A program made the position numbers and the translations under genes. A DNA stretch of 64,000 nucleotides from contig CBDDAA010000004.1 in NCBI GenBank assembly GCA_965224675.1, positions 1,612,001 through 1,676,000 on the forward strand. The letters run 5' to 3'. The notes beneath the pieces were generated by a model that saw nothing but the letters and a program-made list of their open reading frames with translations, had not been told where the DNA came from and did not search any database. This DNA is from UBA7957 sp965224675 (GTDB taxonomy: Bacteria > Pseudomonadota > Gammaproteobacteria > Granulosicoccales > Granulosicoccaceae). Shown here piece after piece: positions 53,472 through 63,070 of the stretch. Numbering within the stretch: position 1 is the first letter of the stretch; each line of letters starts with the position of its first letter.

Positions 53472-53994
53472 TCAAGTCTCAATTTATTAATATCTGGTGC
53501 AATGGGCATGTCGATTCCGCTGGTTTATATTTGTAACGAATAAATGAATGCAAGTTACTGATTAGCATCTATTAGCTTAATGAAATCTGACTATTTTTGC
53601 CTTGCATTTCAACGGTAGGCGTGTTGCAATAGGGTATTATTTAAGTCTTCGCCTCTATTATAGAAATTTGATCGATTTTCTATAAATTTACTCATACTGC
53701 AGCTCTGGAACCCGCTGAATCAGGGTGAATTAGTTGTGGAAATTACCTTTTTAGTCTATTTATCTATCACTTATTGTTGAATAAGACCGATTTTGCTCTC
53801 AAATGGATGAGAAAATTGATTACGGATGGTTTCCCCGGTTAGATTATCTAACCCAGTTGGCTAAAGAAGCGTTTTATAGCGCTGGTTGAGTTGATCGTTA
53901 TTGAGCCAGCAAGATCTGGTTTTAAGTTTGTATGTGTCACGCCACTAAAGCGTGAAAAGTCTCTAAATTACCTGGCAATATAATATTCTCAAAT
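53472..53994. other. Gap before the GGDEF-EAL gene
   Basis: 523 bp of A/T-rich sequence with no coding pattern, clear terminator or tRNA. It presumably contains the promoter for the GGDEF-EAL gene. Confidence 0.5.
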
Positions 53995-55992
53995 ATGACC
54001 TCTTCAGTAGTTAGTTCAAAAAATCTGGTTGCCCGCAGGCTCAGACAAGATATTGTTTCACAAAAGGAAGCCCGATTACTCGACAGGCTTAAGCAAAATA
54101 GTCGGCTTCGGGAAAAACAAATCAAAGTGCTGGATTATCTTTCTTTTGATATTCTGAGCCTATCGAATCAGTCATTGCCTGGTGATCAGTATCAAATCTT
54201 AACAAAGCTTACCGAGCAATTGCATTCGCTGTATGAGTTTAGCGAGAGTGGATTGATGTGGGTGAACGCCCAATCCATGCTGGAACTCTATCAGGTAACG
54301 CCGCTTAGTGGAGAGCGTAGGATTCAGTTGGAACTGGATCGATTGGGGCAAACAGGTGCAATAGTGAGGGTGTTACAGAACAATAAACCCACGCTCAAGG
54401 AATCATCGATTTGTGGGGAATGGTTAGTCTACCATGCTATTCGTACTGACAATCATGCTTTAGGTTTGTTTGTTGGTGTGTTGCCAGAGCAAACAATGAT
54501 TGATGGTGTATTGTTAAAATTACTTGAAATTATCTTGCAAAACACAGCCTGTAAACTCGATCAATTATGTGAAGCTCAGCATGAGGGCAAAGACAAATTA
54601 TATAAGATTGAAAATGCGGACATCGAGCAATCTGCGGGTCGATTAAAATTCATATCTGATCGGGATCGTTTAACCGGGTTGGCTAATCGTGAGAACTTTA
54701 TTCATCATCTGGACATCCTTCTGCAACAAGCTGATGCAAAATCGTTGGCAATCATCTGTTTCGATTTTAATGAGTTTGCATGTGTTAATCATACTTTTGG
54801 TTATGCGGCAGGTGATAAAATTCTAAATGAAGCAGCCCAGCGTCTGCAAAACAAGCTGATCAATTCAGAGATAATCGATACACTCGCCGGTGATGCCAAG
54901 GCGACCCATCTTGCCCGCATCGGGGAAGACGAGTTTGCTTTGCTCGTAGAGGTTTCGGAAAAGATTGACGATGACATTCTAATCGCTTTTGTGAAAGATC
55001 TGGCCGATGATCTTGCGAGAAATTATCTGCTGCCAGAAGGTGAGGTTTTTATTGCCAATAGTGCGGGTATCAGCCGTTTTCCTGCATTGGCGAAGGGATC
55101 GGAGGAATTATTAAGCCAATCGTTACAGGCCAGACAATTTGCCCGTTTGTCAACGCATCCAAACCCCGCTATTTTTGCGCCTTCCATGCAAAATTCAGCA
55201 GCCACTCAAAATCTGTTTAGTGAAACGCAATTATCCCGTGCTTTGGACGGTGGGCAAATCCATGTTTGGTACCAACCCAAAGTTGATATCAAAACCGGGC
55301 AGATCATTGGCGCTGAAGCGTTGATTCGCTGGCAGCACCCTGAGAAAGGATTGCTCTTGCCCAGAGACTTTATATCCACAGCAGAGTCTACAGGGGTCAT
55401 TCATCGATTGGGTGAGCATGTATTAAGTAGTGCTTGCCAAATTATCAAGCAAGCTGATGAGGTTGGTTATGAACATTTTCGAATAGCCATTAATCTGTCC
55501 CCGGTACAAATTCTTGATTCGAGGGTTGTCGAGCAATTTAGCACAATCCTGGCGGACGAAAATGTATCAGCCAGTCGTTTTGAATTAGAATTGACAGAGC
55601 GTTGCGCAGTCCATGATCTGGAACAGATAGCCGCCGTTGTGCACAGGTTGACTGATATCGGCTTCCTGGTTTCTATTGACGATTTTGGAATCAGCCAGGC
55701 TTCTTTGTCGCTCTTAAAAGCGCTGCCAGTGAGTTCATTGAAAACTGATCCTGTATTTACACAGGGGCTGCAAGATGGTAGTGCGAATAAGGCGATAGTC
55801 AGTGCGTTAGTCACTATGGCACAGGACCTGGATCTGCAAATTCTGGCGGAAGGTGTTGAAACAGAGTCACAGTTACAGCGGGTCCGTGAGCTGGGTTATG
55901 ATCACGTTCAAGGTTATCACTTGGCACGACCATCAGGGTTGACTGATTTTCAGGCATTGCTTGCTGAGTGGAATATTGCCAGTCCCAATTAA
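53995..55992 (+). CDS. GGDEF-EAL protein, probable c-di-GMP phosphodiesterase
   Basis: A 665-residue cytoplasmic protein. The N-terminal 200 residues hold a coiled segment and a GAF-like region. A GGDEF domain follows (RDRLTGLANRENFIHHLD), but its active loop reads RIGEDEFALL, so GGDEF is GEDEF and cyclase activity is doubtful. The EAL domain keeps the metal and catalytic residues: GAEALIRWQHP, INLSPVQI, ELTERCA, SIDDFGISQASL, SLKTDPVF, LAEGVETESQ and DHVQGYHLARP. Net activity is likely c-di-GMP hydrolysis. Confidence 0.88.
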   Translation: MTSSVVSSKNLVARRLRQDIVSQKEARLLDRLKQNSRLREKQIKVLDYLSFDILSLSNQSLPGDQYQILTKLTEQLHSLYEFSESGLMWVNAQSMLELYQVTPLSGERRIQLELDRLGQTGAIVRVLQNNKPTLKESSICGEWLVYHAIRTDNHALGLFVGVLPEQTMIDGVLLKLLEIILQNTACKLDQLCEAQHEGKDKLYKIENADIEQSAGRLKFISDRDRLTGLANRENFIHHLDILLQQADAKSLAIICFDFNEFACVNHTFGYAAGDKILNEAAQRLQNKLINSEIIDTLAGDAKATHLARIGEDEFALLVEVSEKIDDDILIAFVKDLADDLARNYLLPEGEVFIANSAGISRFPALAKGSEELLSQSLQARQFARLSTHPNPAIFAPSMQNSAATQNLFSETQLSRALDGGQIHVWYQPKVDIKTGQIIGAEALIRWQHPEKGLLLPRDFISTAESTGVIHRLGEHVLSSACQIIKQADEVGYEHFRIAINLSPVQILDSRVVEQFSTILADENVSASRFELELTERCAVHDLEQIAAVVHRLTDIGFLVSIDDFGISQASLSLLKALPVSSLKTDPVFTQGLQDGSANKAIVSALVTMAQDLDLQILAEGVETESQLQRVRELGYDHVQGYHLARPSGLTDFQALLAEWNIASPN

Positions 55993-56262
55993 TTTATCTG
56001 CATGCACTAAAATCTATTATTAAATTTATCGATGTGTTGCGCAATCAGGATAAAATTCAACCAGCTATCCAATCAGGGCAATTTGGCCTGCTGCTCCATT
56101 CCAGTAAGATAGTTTCATTAAAATGTAACCACCTTTTTCACCGCTTAACACCGTTTTGATGTTACGCTGCTGCCTGAATCAGTGACTTCAATATACGCCG
56201 CGCTGTGTGCCGATGTGCATCACCGATTAAGAGTGAATTCAAACAGGAACCAACAATTTTCT

Positions 56263-56502
56263 ATGCCTTATTACGTTTTTGAAATCTCTGAGGGTGTAAC
56301 AGAACTCGTGAAAGACCTACACGTTGTACAGGACTGTTCAACGTATAAAGAAGCTAAAAAGCTTGCCCGTGAATTACGAAGTGCAGCAACCTTAAAAGAG
56401 GGTGCCTCGGTAAAGGTCATCTTTGCTGATAATGTATTGCATGCTGAAGAATTGTTACAAACTAAACGCGATAAACCTATATTGCAGGAATGGGAAAAAT
56501 AA
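56263..56502 (+). CDS. Conserved-looking small protein of unknown function
   Basis: A 79-residue protein starting MPYYVFEISEGVTELVKDLH with later YKEAKKLARELRSA and VKVIFADNVLHAEELL. The mixed alpha/beta composition and clean start at ATG 56263 (AGGA about 15 nt upstream) suggest a real gene. I do not recognise a named family. It precedes another unknown gene by 18 bp. Confidence 0.6.
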   Translation: MPYYVFEISEGVTELVKDLHVVQDCSTYKEAKKLARELRSAATLKEGASVKVIFADNVLHAEELLQTKRDKPILQEWEK

Positions 56503-56520
56503 TGATTTATCGCCTCATTT

Positions 56521-56973
56521 ATGGATGAAAAGGAATATCAAAGCGCGCTTAAATCAATTAATTCCTCTCAGTGTGTATTTGAAAAGGCGTTGTTTACAGT
56601 GCATTGCGAATGTAAGTGTTCGCAACGTTTTTGCTTAGCGGATCGTCAGGGGATCAATTGCACCAACGCATTACGATTGAAATATTGCACCCGATTATTA
56701 AGCCTGTTAAGAAAGAGTTCCCGGTTCCTGATGCACAAGACCCAAGTGGACAAACCAATACCGCATAATCAGGAGATCAAGATACAATTGGGTGGTTTAC
56801 TCGGTGTGCAAATTGCCCTTCTTCCAGAGTGCAATACAACAACAAAAATTCAGGATATAGGTTGCATAGTGGGTGATGCCTATACTCAATTCGATGCTTT
56901 TCAAGCATTACCGATGTCTGAGGTTGTACAGGTTATCTCCCGTTTTGACATAAGGCGGCGCAAAAGACGTTAA
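56521..56973 (+). CDS. Unknown cysteine-containing protein
   Basis: A 150-residue protein. The N-terminal half has clustered cysteines (VHCECKCSQRFC, GINCTNALRLKYC); the C-terminal half (IKIQLGGLLGVQIALLPECN, then DAYTQFDAFQALPMSEVVQV) looks folded, and it ends in RRRKRR. Cysteines could bind a metal or cluster. No family recognised. Same strand as its neighbour and lgt, but no operon can be asserted. Confidence 0.5.
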   Translation: MDEKEYQSALKSINSSQCVFEKALFTVHCECKCSQRFCLADRQGINCTNALRLKYCTRLLSLLRKSSRFLMHKTQVDKPIPHNQEIKIQLGGLLGVQIALLPECNTTTKIQDIGCIVGDAYTQFDAFQALPMSEVVQVISRFDIRRRKRR

Positions 56974-57103
56974 TCCCGTGTGTTTTGTGTAGATCCTCTT
57001 TGCACGGAATGTTTACCGAGGAAAACTGGATTTACGCTGTATTTTGATTTATTTATACAGGGTAGAGATTTATGAACGCAGTGACATCAGGACATTACTA
57101 CAA

Positions 57104-57901
57104 ATGCTGACTTATCCAGAGATTGATCCGGTAGCTATCGCATTAGGACCCGTGAAAATACATTGGTATGGCTTGATGTATCTAATCGGGTTTGTCGGTG
57201 GATGGTATTTGGCTCGATTGCGTGCGCAAAGGCGCAATTCTGGGTGGAACCCCGATGAAATTGGTGATCTGGTTTTTTATATTGCACTCGGTGTGGTTTT
57301 GGGTGGGCGGATAGGCTATATCCTGTTTTATAACTTTTCAGCATTTATTGATAATCCACTAATGATTGTCAAAATCTGGCAGGGAGGTATGTCATTTCAT
57401 GGCGGTCTGATTGGTGTGCTAATCGCATTCTACCTCTATGGCAGAAAAACCAAACGCACATTTTTTAATGTTGCAGATCTTATTGCGCCTGTAGTGCCGA
57501 TTGGTCTCGGTGCAGGGCGCATCGGAAATTTCATTAATGGTGAGCTTTGGGGCAGGGTGACTGACCTTCCGTGGGGAATGATCTTTCCAGGCGGGGGTGC
57601 TATGCCACGCCATCCTTCACAACTCTATCAGTTTTTTCTTGAAGGACCTTTGTTTTTCGCTGTAATCTGGATCTATTCTAGAAAACCCAGACCGACAATG
57701 GCAGTATCAGGCGTTTTTTTGATCTACTATGGCATCTACCGTTTTGTTGTGGAGTTTGTGCGCGAGCCTGATCGTCATATGGGTTTTGTAGCACTTGATT
57801 GGATGACACAGGGGCAGTTGTTATCGCTGCCAATGATTGCATTTGGGCTTCTGTTTTTATGGCTTGCGTATCAGCGAAAGCCACAAACAAAGACATCTTG
57901 A
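57104..57901 (+). CDS. lgt: Prolipoprotein diacylglyceryl transferase
   Basis: A 265-residue inner membrane enzyme starting MLTYPEIDPVAIALGPVKIH with WYGLMYLIGF, and carrying GGMSFHGGLIG and the signature GRIGNFINGELWGR. It attaches diacylglycerol to the lipobox cysteine of lipoproteins. ATG 57104 fits the family start, with CAGGA upstream. thyA starts 1 bp after its stop, the lgt-thyA arrangement common in Gammaproteobacteria. Confidence 0.96.
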   Translation: MLTYPEIDPVAIALGPVKIHWYGLMYLIGFVGGWYLARLRAQRRNSGWNPDEIGDLVFYIALGVVLGGRIGYILFYNFSAFIDNPLMIVKIWQGGMSFHGGLIGVLIAFYLYGRKTKRTFFNVADLIAPVVPIGLGAGRIGNFINGELWGRVTDLPWGMIFPGGGAMPRHPSQLYQFFLEGPLFFAVIWIYSRKPRPTMAVSGVFLIYYGIYRFVVEFVREPDRHMGFVALDWMTQGQLLSLPMIAFGLLFLWLAYQRKPQTKTS

Positions 57902-57902
57902 C

Positions 57903-58697
57903 ATGCAGCAATACCTGGACTTGATGCAACACGTAATGACGTTTGGGAGTGAGAAGACAGACCGCACTGGTACTGGAACCCGCTCAGTATTTGGCTACCA
58001 GTTGCGATTCGATCTGACACAAGGATTCCCATTATTAACCACCAAAAAATTACACCTGCGCTCAATTGTTCATGAGCTTCTGTGGTTTCTCAAGGGAGAT
58101 ACAAATATTGCCTATTTGAACGATAATGGTGTAAGTATATGGGATGAATGGGCCGATGAGGACGGAAATCTAGGCCCGGTTTATGGTCATCAATGGCGAT
58201 CCTGGGCTGGGGTGGATGGAAAGGGGATTGATCAGATTTCCGCAGCCATCAGGCAAATCTGTGAGACGCCTGATTCACGCCGAATTATAGTCAGCGCCTG
58301 GAATGTATCTGAAATCAACAAAATGGCGCTACCGCCATGCCACGCTTTATTCCAGTTTTACGTTGCTGATGGCGCATTATCCTGCCAATTGTACCAGCGA
58401 AGTGCAGATATTTTTCTCGGTGTGCCATTTAATATTGCCTCTTATGCCTTGTTGACGATGATGGTCGCTCAGGTATGCAAACTCAAGCCAGGTGATTTTG
58501 TGCACACATTGGGCGATGCGCATCTTTATTCCAATCATTATCAACAGGTAAAAGCACAGATAAAACGTAAACCAGGCCAATTGCCTGACATGATATTAAA
58601 TCCAGATGTAGAATGTATTTTTGATTTTAAGTTCAGTGATTTCACCCTTCATAACTATCAGGCTCAGCCACATATTGCAGCCCCTGTAGCCATATGA
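57903..58697 (+). CDS. thyA: Thymidylate synthase
   Basis: A 264-residue enzyme with YLDLMQHVMTFGSEKTDRTG, LRSIVHELLWFLKGDTNI, the catalytic cysteine in LPPCHALFQFYV and SADIFLGVPFNIASYA. It makes dTMP from dUMP using methylene-tetrahydrofolate. Start at ATG 57903. The stop overlaps folA by 4 bp, linking it to the enzyme that regenerates its folate. Confidence 0.97.
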   Translation: MQQYLDLMQHVMTFGSEKTDRTGTGTRSVFGYQLRFDLTQGFPLLTTKKLHLRSIVHELLWFLKGDTNIAYLNDNGVSIWDEWADEDGNLGPVYGHQWRSWAGVDGKGIDQISAAIRQICETPDSRRIIVSAWNVSEINKMALPPCHALFQFYVADGALSCQLYQRSADIFLGVPFNIASYALLTMMVAQVCKLKPGDFVHTLGDAHLYSNHYQQVKAQIKRKPGQLPDMILNPDVECIFDFKFSDFTLHNYQAQPHIAAPVAI

Positions 58698-59212
58698 TTT
58701 TTTCAATGATTATGGCGATGGATAAAAACCGTTTAATTGGTGCCAAGGGCGGAATGCCTTGGCATCTGCCCAAAGAGTTACAGTATTTTAAGCGCGTAAC
58801 AATGGGAAAACCGCTTATCATGGGCCGTAAAACGTTTGACTCAATTGGCAAACCCCTGCCAGGGCGTACTAGTATTGTTGTAACCACTCAAAAAGATTGG
58901 AAAGCCGCAGGGGTGATCGTCACAAATAGTTTGGCCAGTGCCATTGAAGCCGCAAACGAACATCTTGATGACAGTAACGAGGCAATGCTTATTGGCGGCG
59001 CGAGTTTATGCCAACAAGCGATGTCTGATGTCCAGCGTTTGTATTTAACGATCATTGACAGTGAGTTCGATGGCGATGTTTGGCTGGACAGTTTCAATTC
59101 AGATGATTGGATAGAAACCAGTTGCCGGATAACGAATGCTACAAATGGTGATAGTTACAGTTATCGCTCAATGGTACTGGAGCGTAATATAGGGGACGGT
59201 CAGATTAATTGA
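58694..59212 (+). CDS. folA: Dihydrofolate reductase
   Basis: A 172-residue enzyme with MIMAMDKNRLIGAKGGMPWH, LPKELQYFKRVTMGKPLIMG, RKTFDSIGKPLPGRTSIVV and IGGASLCQQAM. It reduces dihydrofolate produced by ThyA. Overlaps thyA (ATGA), so translationally coupled. Confidence 0.96.
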   Translation: MIFSMIMAMDKNRLIGAKGGMPWHLPKELQYFKRVTMGKPLIMGRKTFDSIGKPLPGRTSIVVTTQKDWKAAGVIVTNSLASAIEAANEHLDDSNEAMLIGGASLCQQAMSDVQRLYLTIIDSEFDGDVWLDSFNSDDWIETSCRITNATNGDSYSYRSMVLERNIGDGQIN

Positions 59213-59228
59213 GAACGTCTCGGGTCAG

Positions 59229-59441
59229 ATGATAAAATTATTCCTCTATCTGCATATCGCAGGACTTTTACTATTATCCGTTGGTATAGTTGGATTATTA
59301 TATTCAGATCAGGGCGGAAAATCAGTTGAATTAATGACAGGAATCGCATCAGCAATTGGCCTTGGTTTGTTGATGATATCGCCTTATCCTGTGATCAAGG
59401 TCATTCAATGTATGAAGAAAATGCAAGCAGATTCTGATTAA
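59229..59441 (+). CDS. Small two-helix membrane protein
   Basis: A 70-residue protein with two hydrophobic helices (FLYLHIAGLLLLSVGIVGLL; MTGIASAIGLGLLMISPYPV) and a short charged tail. It lies 16 bp after folA on the same strand. No family recognised; position and composition support a real small membrane protein. Confidence 0.6.
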   Translation: MIKLFLYLHIAGLLLLSVGIVGLLYSDQGGKSVELMTGIASAIGLGLLMISPYPVIKVIQCMKKMQADSD

Positions 59442-59458
59442 TCCGGATCCATTTCAGA

Positions 59459-60283
59459 TTATTCAGGCAGCTTGGCGCTAGCGCATTGAATTTTATAATA
59501 CAGCTCTGACTCTAATGCGTATGCTGTCAATTCTCCTCCCCAGACGCAACCTGTATCGATAGGAATTACGTTTTTATCCTTTACGTCACCTACGGTTGAC
59601 CAGTGCCCAAAAACCGTTTTTAAGTGTTGATTACAGCGCCCTGGCACCTCGAACCAAGGCATAAGATTTTTGGCTGGAGATCCGGGTGGGCCTTTATTTT
59701 CAAAATCCAACTGCGCACTTCGCGTACAGAAACGCATACGGGTAAAGCAATTAACTGCAAACCGCAAGCGTTTTTTCCTACCTCGCCCCGGTTTCCATTT
59801 TCTTGGTCTGTCACCATACATAAATTTAAAAATATCCGCATACTGCTCACTCTGAAGTAACGATTCCACATAATGGGCTTCAGCTTCAGCAACAGGCAGG
59901 GTCCAGGATGGATGCAATCCGGCATGAGTCAATATGAATTGAGAGGAATCATCTTTTAATAAAAGCGGTCGATGTCGTAACCAAGACATTAGCTGATCAA
60001 CATCGGGTGCCTGCAGGATATCGTTAAAAGTATCTTTTCTTGAAAGCTCACGTAATCCTGTATATACCGCTAACAAATGCAGATCATGATTGCCAAGAAC
60101 ACATTCTGCTGCAGTGCCGAGGCTTTGCACAAAACGCAGAACAGAAAGAGAGTCAGACCCTCGATTTACTAAATCACCTGCGAACCAAAGCCTATCGTAC
60201 TTACTGTCGAATTTCAGCTCAGTGAGCAGTTTCAGTAAAGAAGCGTGGCATCCCTGTACATCACCAATGACGTAGGTAGTCAT
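59459..60283 (-). CDS. apaH: Diadenosine tetraphosphatase ApaH
   Basis: A 274-residue metallophosphatase with VIGDVQGCHASLLKLL, WFAGDLVNRGSDSL, CVLGNHDLHLLAV and LTHAGLHPSW. It hydrolyses Ap4A and related alarmones symmetrically, and can decap NpN-RNA. It follows apaG by 18 bp, the usual apaG-apaH pair. Confidence 0.96.
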   Translation of the reverse strand: MTTYVIGDVQGCHASLLKLLTELKFDSKYDRLWFAGDLVNRGSDSLSVLRFVQSLGTAAECVLGNHDLHLLAVYTGLRELSRKDTFNDILQAPDVDQLMSWLRHRPLLLKDDSSQFILTHAGLHPSWTLPVAEAEAHYVESLLQSEQYADIFKFMYGDRPRKWKPGRGRKKRLRFAVNCFTRMRFCTRSAQLDFENKGPPGSPAKNLMPWFEVPGRCNQHLKTVFGHWSTVGDVKDKNVIPIDTGCVWGGELTAYALESELYYKIQCASAKLPE

Positions 60284-60301
60284 GATTGGCGCCGTGGTAA
60301 A

Positions 60302-60685
60302 TCAGTGCAATGTACGTGGTGTAGTGAGTAGAAAGTCAGGAATGCGTGCAACAAATTCAACGCCTTCATCGGTTATCAGTTGATAGCTGCCACCCATTGT
60401 GCCCATAGATGTTTCAAGCATGGTTCCACTGGTGTATTGGAAACCTTCACCAGGTTTTAAGTGGGGGGTTTCACCCACCACACCTTCTCCTTGAACCTCC
60501 TGTACCTTGCCATTAGCGTCTTTAATTACCCAATGTCGGGTTAATAGTCGTGCGGCAACCTCGCCAATATTCTGAATGGTTACAGTATAGGCAAATACAA
60601 AACGGTTTTCTCCTGGCTCTGACTCTGACTCCATATAAAGAGTATCTACGTTTATCTTAATACCATCGCTGTATTCAGCTTGCAC
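60302..60685 (-). CDS. apaG: ApaG protein
   Basis: A 127-residue immunoglobulin-like protein with the ApaG core (FVFAYTVTIQNIGEVAARLL, TRHWVIKDANGKVQEV, GEGVVGETPHLKPGEGFQYT, MGGSYQL). The start is GTG 60685 with GAGGA 8 nt upstream. Role undefined; linked to magnesium and cobalt tolerance in enterics. First gene of the apaGH pair. The 264-bp gap upstream (60686-60949) shows no gene. Confidence 0.95.
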   Translation of the reverse strand: MQAEYSDGIKINVDTLYMESESEPGENRFVFAYTVTIQNIGEVAARLLTRHWVIKDANGKVQEVQGEGVVGETPHLKPGEGFQYTSGTMLETSMGTMGGSYQLITDEGVEFVARIPDFLLTTPRTLH

Positions 60686-60949
60686 AGGTGATTCCTCAAG
60701 TTTGGATAGGGATAGTTTATCAGTAGATGATGGAAATCTGAAAAAATACAGATAAATTTTTTTCTATCAATTATCAGATAGTATTGACCATTAACAGGTG
60801 ATTGATATTGCTAAAGAATAATTCGATTGAGTCACTGTTCTTTTCGATGCTTACAAATCCGATTTTCAATAGCTTCATTTGCCAGATTGAGCAGAATGTT
60901 AATAAGATTTTATTTGAAACTTTTCTGAATTCTGCCAGACTTCTAACTT

Positions 60950-61864
60950 ATGTATAAACTTATAATTGTCATCGTTTTACTTCTACCCCTTGAAGTGAAT
61001 GCGAAAAGTTACGTTTTGCCGCCCCAGGATATAGATTTAATTGGTGGCATACAGATGACGCTGGTTAAAAAAGGTCAGACCCTGCTTGATATCGCTCGCA
61101 ATTTTGATATGGGTCAGGATGAAATTCTGTTGGCCAATCCTGATGTTGATCGATGGTTACCTGATCTTGGAGAAACAGTAAAGCTGCCTTCGCGCTTTAT
61201 ATTACCCGATGCAAACCGGGACGGTGTTGTTCTAAATCTGCCAGAAATGCGGATTTATTATTATCAATCGAAAAAAAACGGCTCTCAGACAGTTATTACA
61301 CACCCTATTAGTGTCGGGCGAATGGATTGGGATACGCCATTGGGAACGACAAGAATAATTTCCAAGAAAAAAGATCCTAGTTGGACACCGCCTGAATCCA
61401 TTCGGCGTGAACATGAAGAAAGTGGCGACCCCTTACCGAAGGTTGTGCCTGCGGGTCCGGATAACCCGTTGGGAAAATACGCGCTACGTCTGGGAATTCC
61501 AGGTTATTTGATTCATAGCACAAACAAACCTTTTGGTGTGGGAATGCGGGTAACACATGGCTGTGTGCGTATGTATCCAGAAGATATTGAAGCTTTTTTT
61601 GATCAGGTACCCGTCAATACCAAAGTCACTTTAGTCAATCAACCCATTAAGCTGGGATGGTTTGCGGAGAAGTTATACATAGAAATACATCCGCCGATGG
61701 ATGAAGACCATGTTACTGATGAACAGTTACTGACACAAGCCATTGATCTTGTGAAAGAAAAAATACAGGAAGGTCACAACGTGGCAATAAAATGGAGCTT
61801 GTTACGTACCGCTGTAAGCCGTAGAAACGGGATTCCGCAAGTTATTTCCAACAATCAGATTTAA
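60950..61864 (+). CDS. LysM/YkuD L,D-transpeptidase (ErfK/YbiS type)
   Basis: A 304-residue periplasmic enzyme: signal peptide (LIIVIVLLLPLEVNA), LysM-like module (TLVKKGQTLLDIARNFDMGQ, about 37-80), and a YkuD domain with IHSTNKPFGVG and the catalytic VTHGCVRMYPEDIE. ErfK/YbiS enzymes attach the lipoprotein Lpp to peptidoglycan through its C-terminal lysine. The convergent neighbour encodes just such a lipoprotein, ending in lysine. Confidence 0.92.
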   Translation: MYKLIIVIVLLLPLEVNAKSYVLPPQDIDLIGGIQMTLVKKGQTLLDIARNFDMGQDEILLANPDVDRWLPDLGETVKLPSRFILPDANRDGVVLNLPEMRIYYYQSKKNGSQTVITHPISVGRMDWDTPLGTTRIISKKKDPSWTPPESIRREHEESGDPLPKVVPAGPDNPLGKYALRLGIPGYLIHSTNKPFGVGMRVTHGCVRMYPEDIEAFFDQVPVNTKVTLVNQPIKLGWFAEKLYIEIHPPMDEDHVTDEQLLTQAIDLVKEKIQEGHNVAIKWSLLRTAVSRRNGIPQVISNNQI

Positions 61865-61934
61865 CCACATCAGCGATACCATGTGGGTTAATAAAGGCCA
61901 CGCCTTTGCGCGCAGCCTTATTAAAACCATCCGC

Positions 61935-62255
61935 TTATTTGAACATCGCTTTCTTAAACATTTGATCTATTTTTGCATCCGTTGCATCGGATTTGGCAAT
62001 GGCCTCATCAGCGCTGGCTTTTGCGGAATTTGCGGTAGACATCGCGCTTGCGGCGTCGGATTTTGCACTGTTGGCGACAGATAATGCTTCATCGGCTTTG
62101 CTCATGGAGCTGCTATTACCTTCTTTCAAAGCACTGATTTGTTTTTTTAGATCAGAAATCTCATCAGTACCGGCCGGTGCACTTGCACATCCACCCAGTA
62201 CAGCGGCAGATGCCAGAACGACAGTTAATGCGGAAGCTACGAAAGTACGTTTCAT
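61935..62255 (-). CDS. Lpp/OprI-like alanine-rich outer-membrane lipoprotein
   Basis: A 106-residue lipoprotein: signal peptide with lipobox LGGC (Cys23), then a coiled coil with alanine-rich heptads (SKADEALSVANSAKSDAASA, MSTANSAKASADEAIAKSDA) as in OprI/Lpp, ending KKAMFK. The final lysine suits covalent linkage to peptidoglycan. ATG 62255 has AGAGGT upstream. It sits between two L,D-transpeptidase genes. Confidence 0.85.
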   Translation of the reverse strand: MKRTFVASALTVVLASAAVLGGCASAPAGTDEISDLKKQISALKEGNSSSMSKADEALSVANSAKSDAASAMSTANSAKASADEAIAKSDATDAKIDQMFKKAMFK

Positions 62256-62277
62256 TTTTCTTACCTCTAGTTTTAAA

Positions 62278-62862
62278 TTAACGAATAATGACCAATGTGC
62301 CAATCTGAACATATTGTGCGAGTTGATCCATTTGTTTGTCAGTCATGGCAACACAGCCATTTGTCCAGTTGAAAGTCTCATGGATTGATGCATCGGCTGT
62401 ACCTAGTCCATGAATGCCGAGATTGCCGCCTAGCTCGGTATTCTGTGGTGGCAGCCTGTTCTCATCAAGCGCTTTTTTAATCTTACTAAATGTCTTAGAA
62501 GATATTTTTTTCTCGTCAAGTGCTTTTTTTGCTTGAAACAGGTTTGGAAAATTTATTCCGAAAAATTTGTAGTATTTTTTACTGTCCGATATCCAGCTAA
62601 TTGTATACTCACCAACGGGTGTGGTCTGATCTCCAGAGAGTCGGTTTTTTTGCGCACCATTACGGCCAATGGAGACGTTATTAAAGGTTTTTACTGGATT
62701 GTTCCCGCTCATTAACGCTATTTTATTCAATTCTGTATCAACCAGTATCCAAGGCACGTAACGTTGTTCTGCAACTACCGGATTCAGGCAAATAACGACG
62801 GCACAAATTAGAAAGATTGCCGCTTGGAAACGCAATACATGAATCGGTACTACACTGAACAT
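62278..62862 (-). CDS. YkuD L,D-transpeptidase, short form
   Basis: A 194-residue protein with signal peptide (FQAAIFLICAVVICLNPVVA), then a YkuD domain: WILVDTELNKIALM, DQTTPVGEYTISW, NLGIHGLGTADAS and the catalytic WTNGCVAMTDKQMDQL. It lacks LysM. It lies 22 bp upstream of the lipoprotein gene on the same strand, likely one transcript. AGGGGA precedes ATG 62862. Confidence 0.88.
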   Translation of the reverse strand: MFSVVPIHVLRFQAAIFLICAVVICLNPVVAEQRYVPWILVDTELNKIALMSGNNPVKTFNNVSIGRNGAQKNRLSGDQTTPVGEYTISWISDSKKYYKFFGINFPNLFQAKKALDEKKISSKTFSKIKKALDENRLPPQNTELGGNLGIHGLGTADASIHETFNWTNGCVAMTDKQMDQLAQYVQIGTLVIIR

Positions 62863-63070
62863 CGATCAGTCCCCTGCAAGGGTTGTCTGTTACGTAATAA
62901 TCTCCCTTTACGATAGTCTATATTTTCTTTTTCTACCGAAATATGTGCTTGTTGGTTTGAATGAAATACTATTTGCAGGGATATATGCCTTAGCGACCGT
63001 AATTGAAGTTGTATCCATTATAAGCTGGTAAGGTTTCTAACGTTGGCCGATTAACCTGAGAAAAATGAAT

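Noticed and set aside
53995..55992. Active diguanylate cyclase
   Set aside because: The active-site loop is GEDEF within RIGEDEF and lacks the canonical GGDEF; the EAL half looks functional instead.
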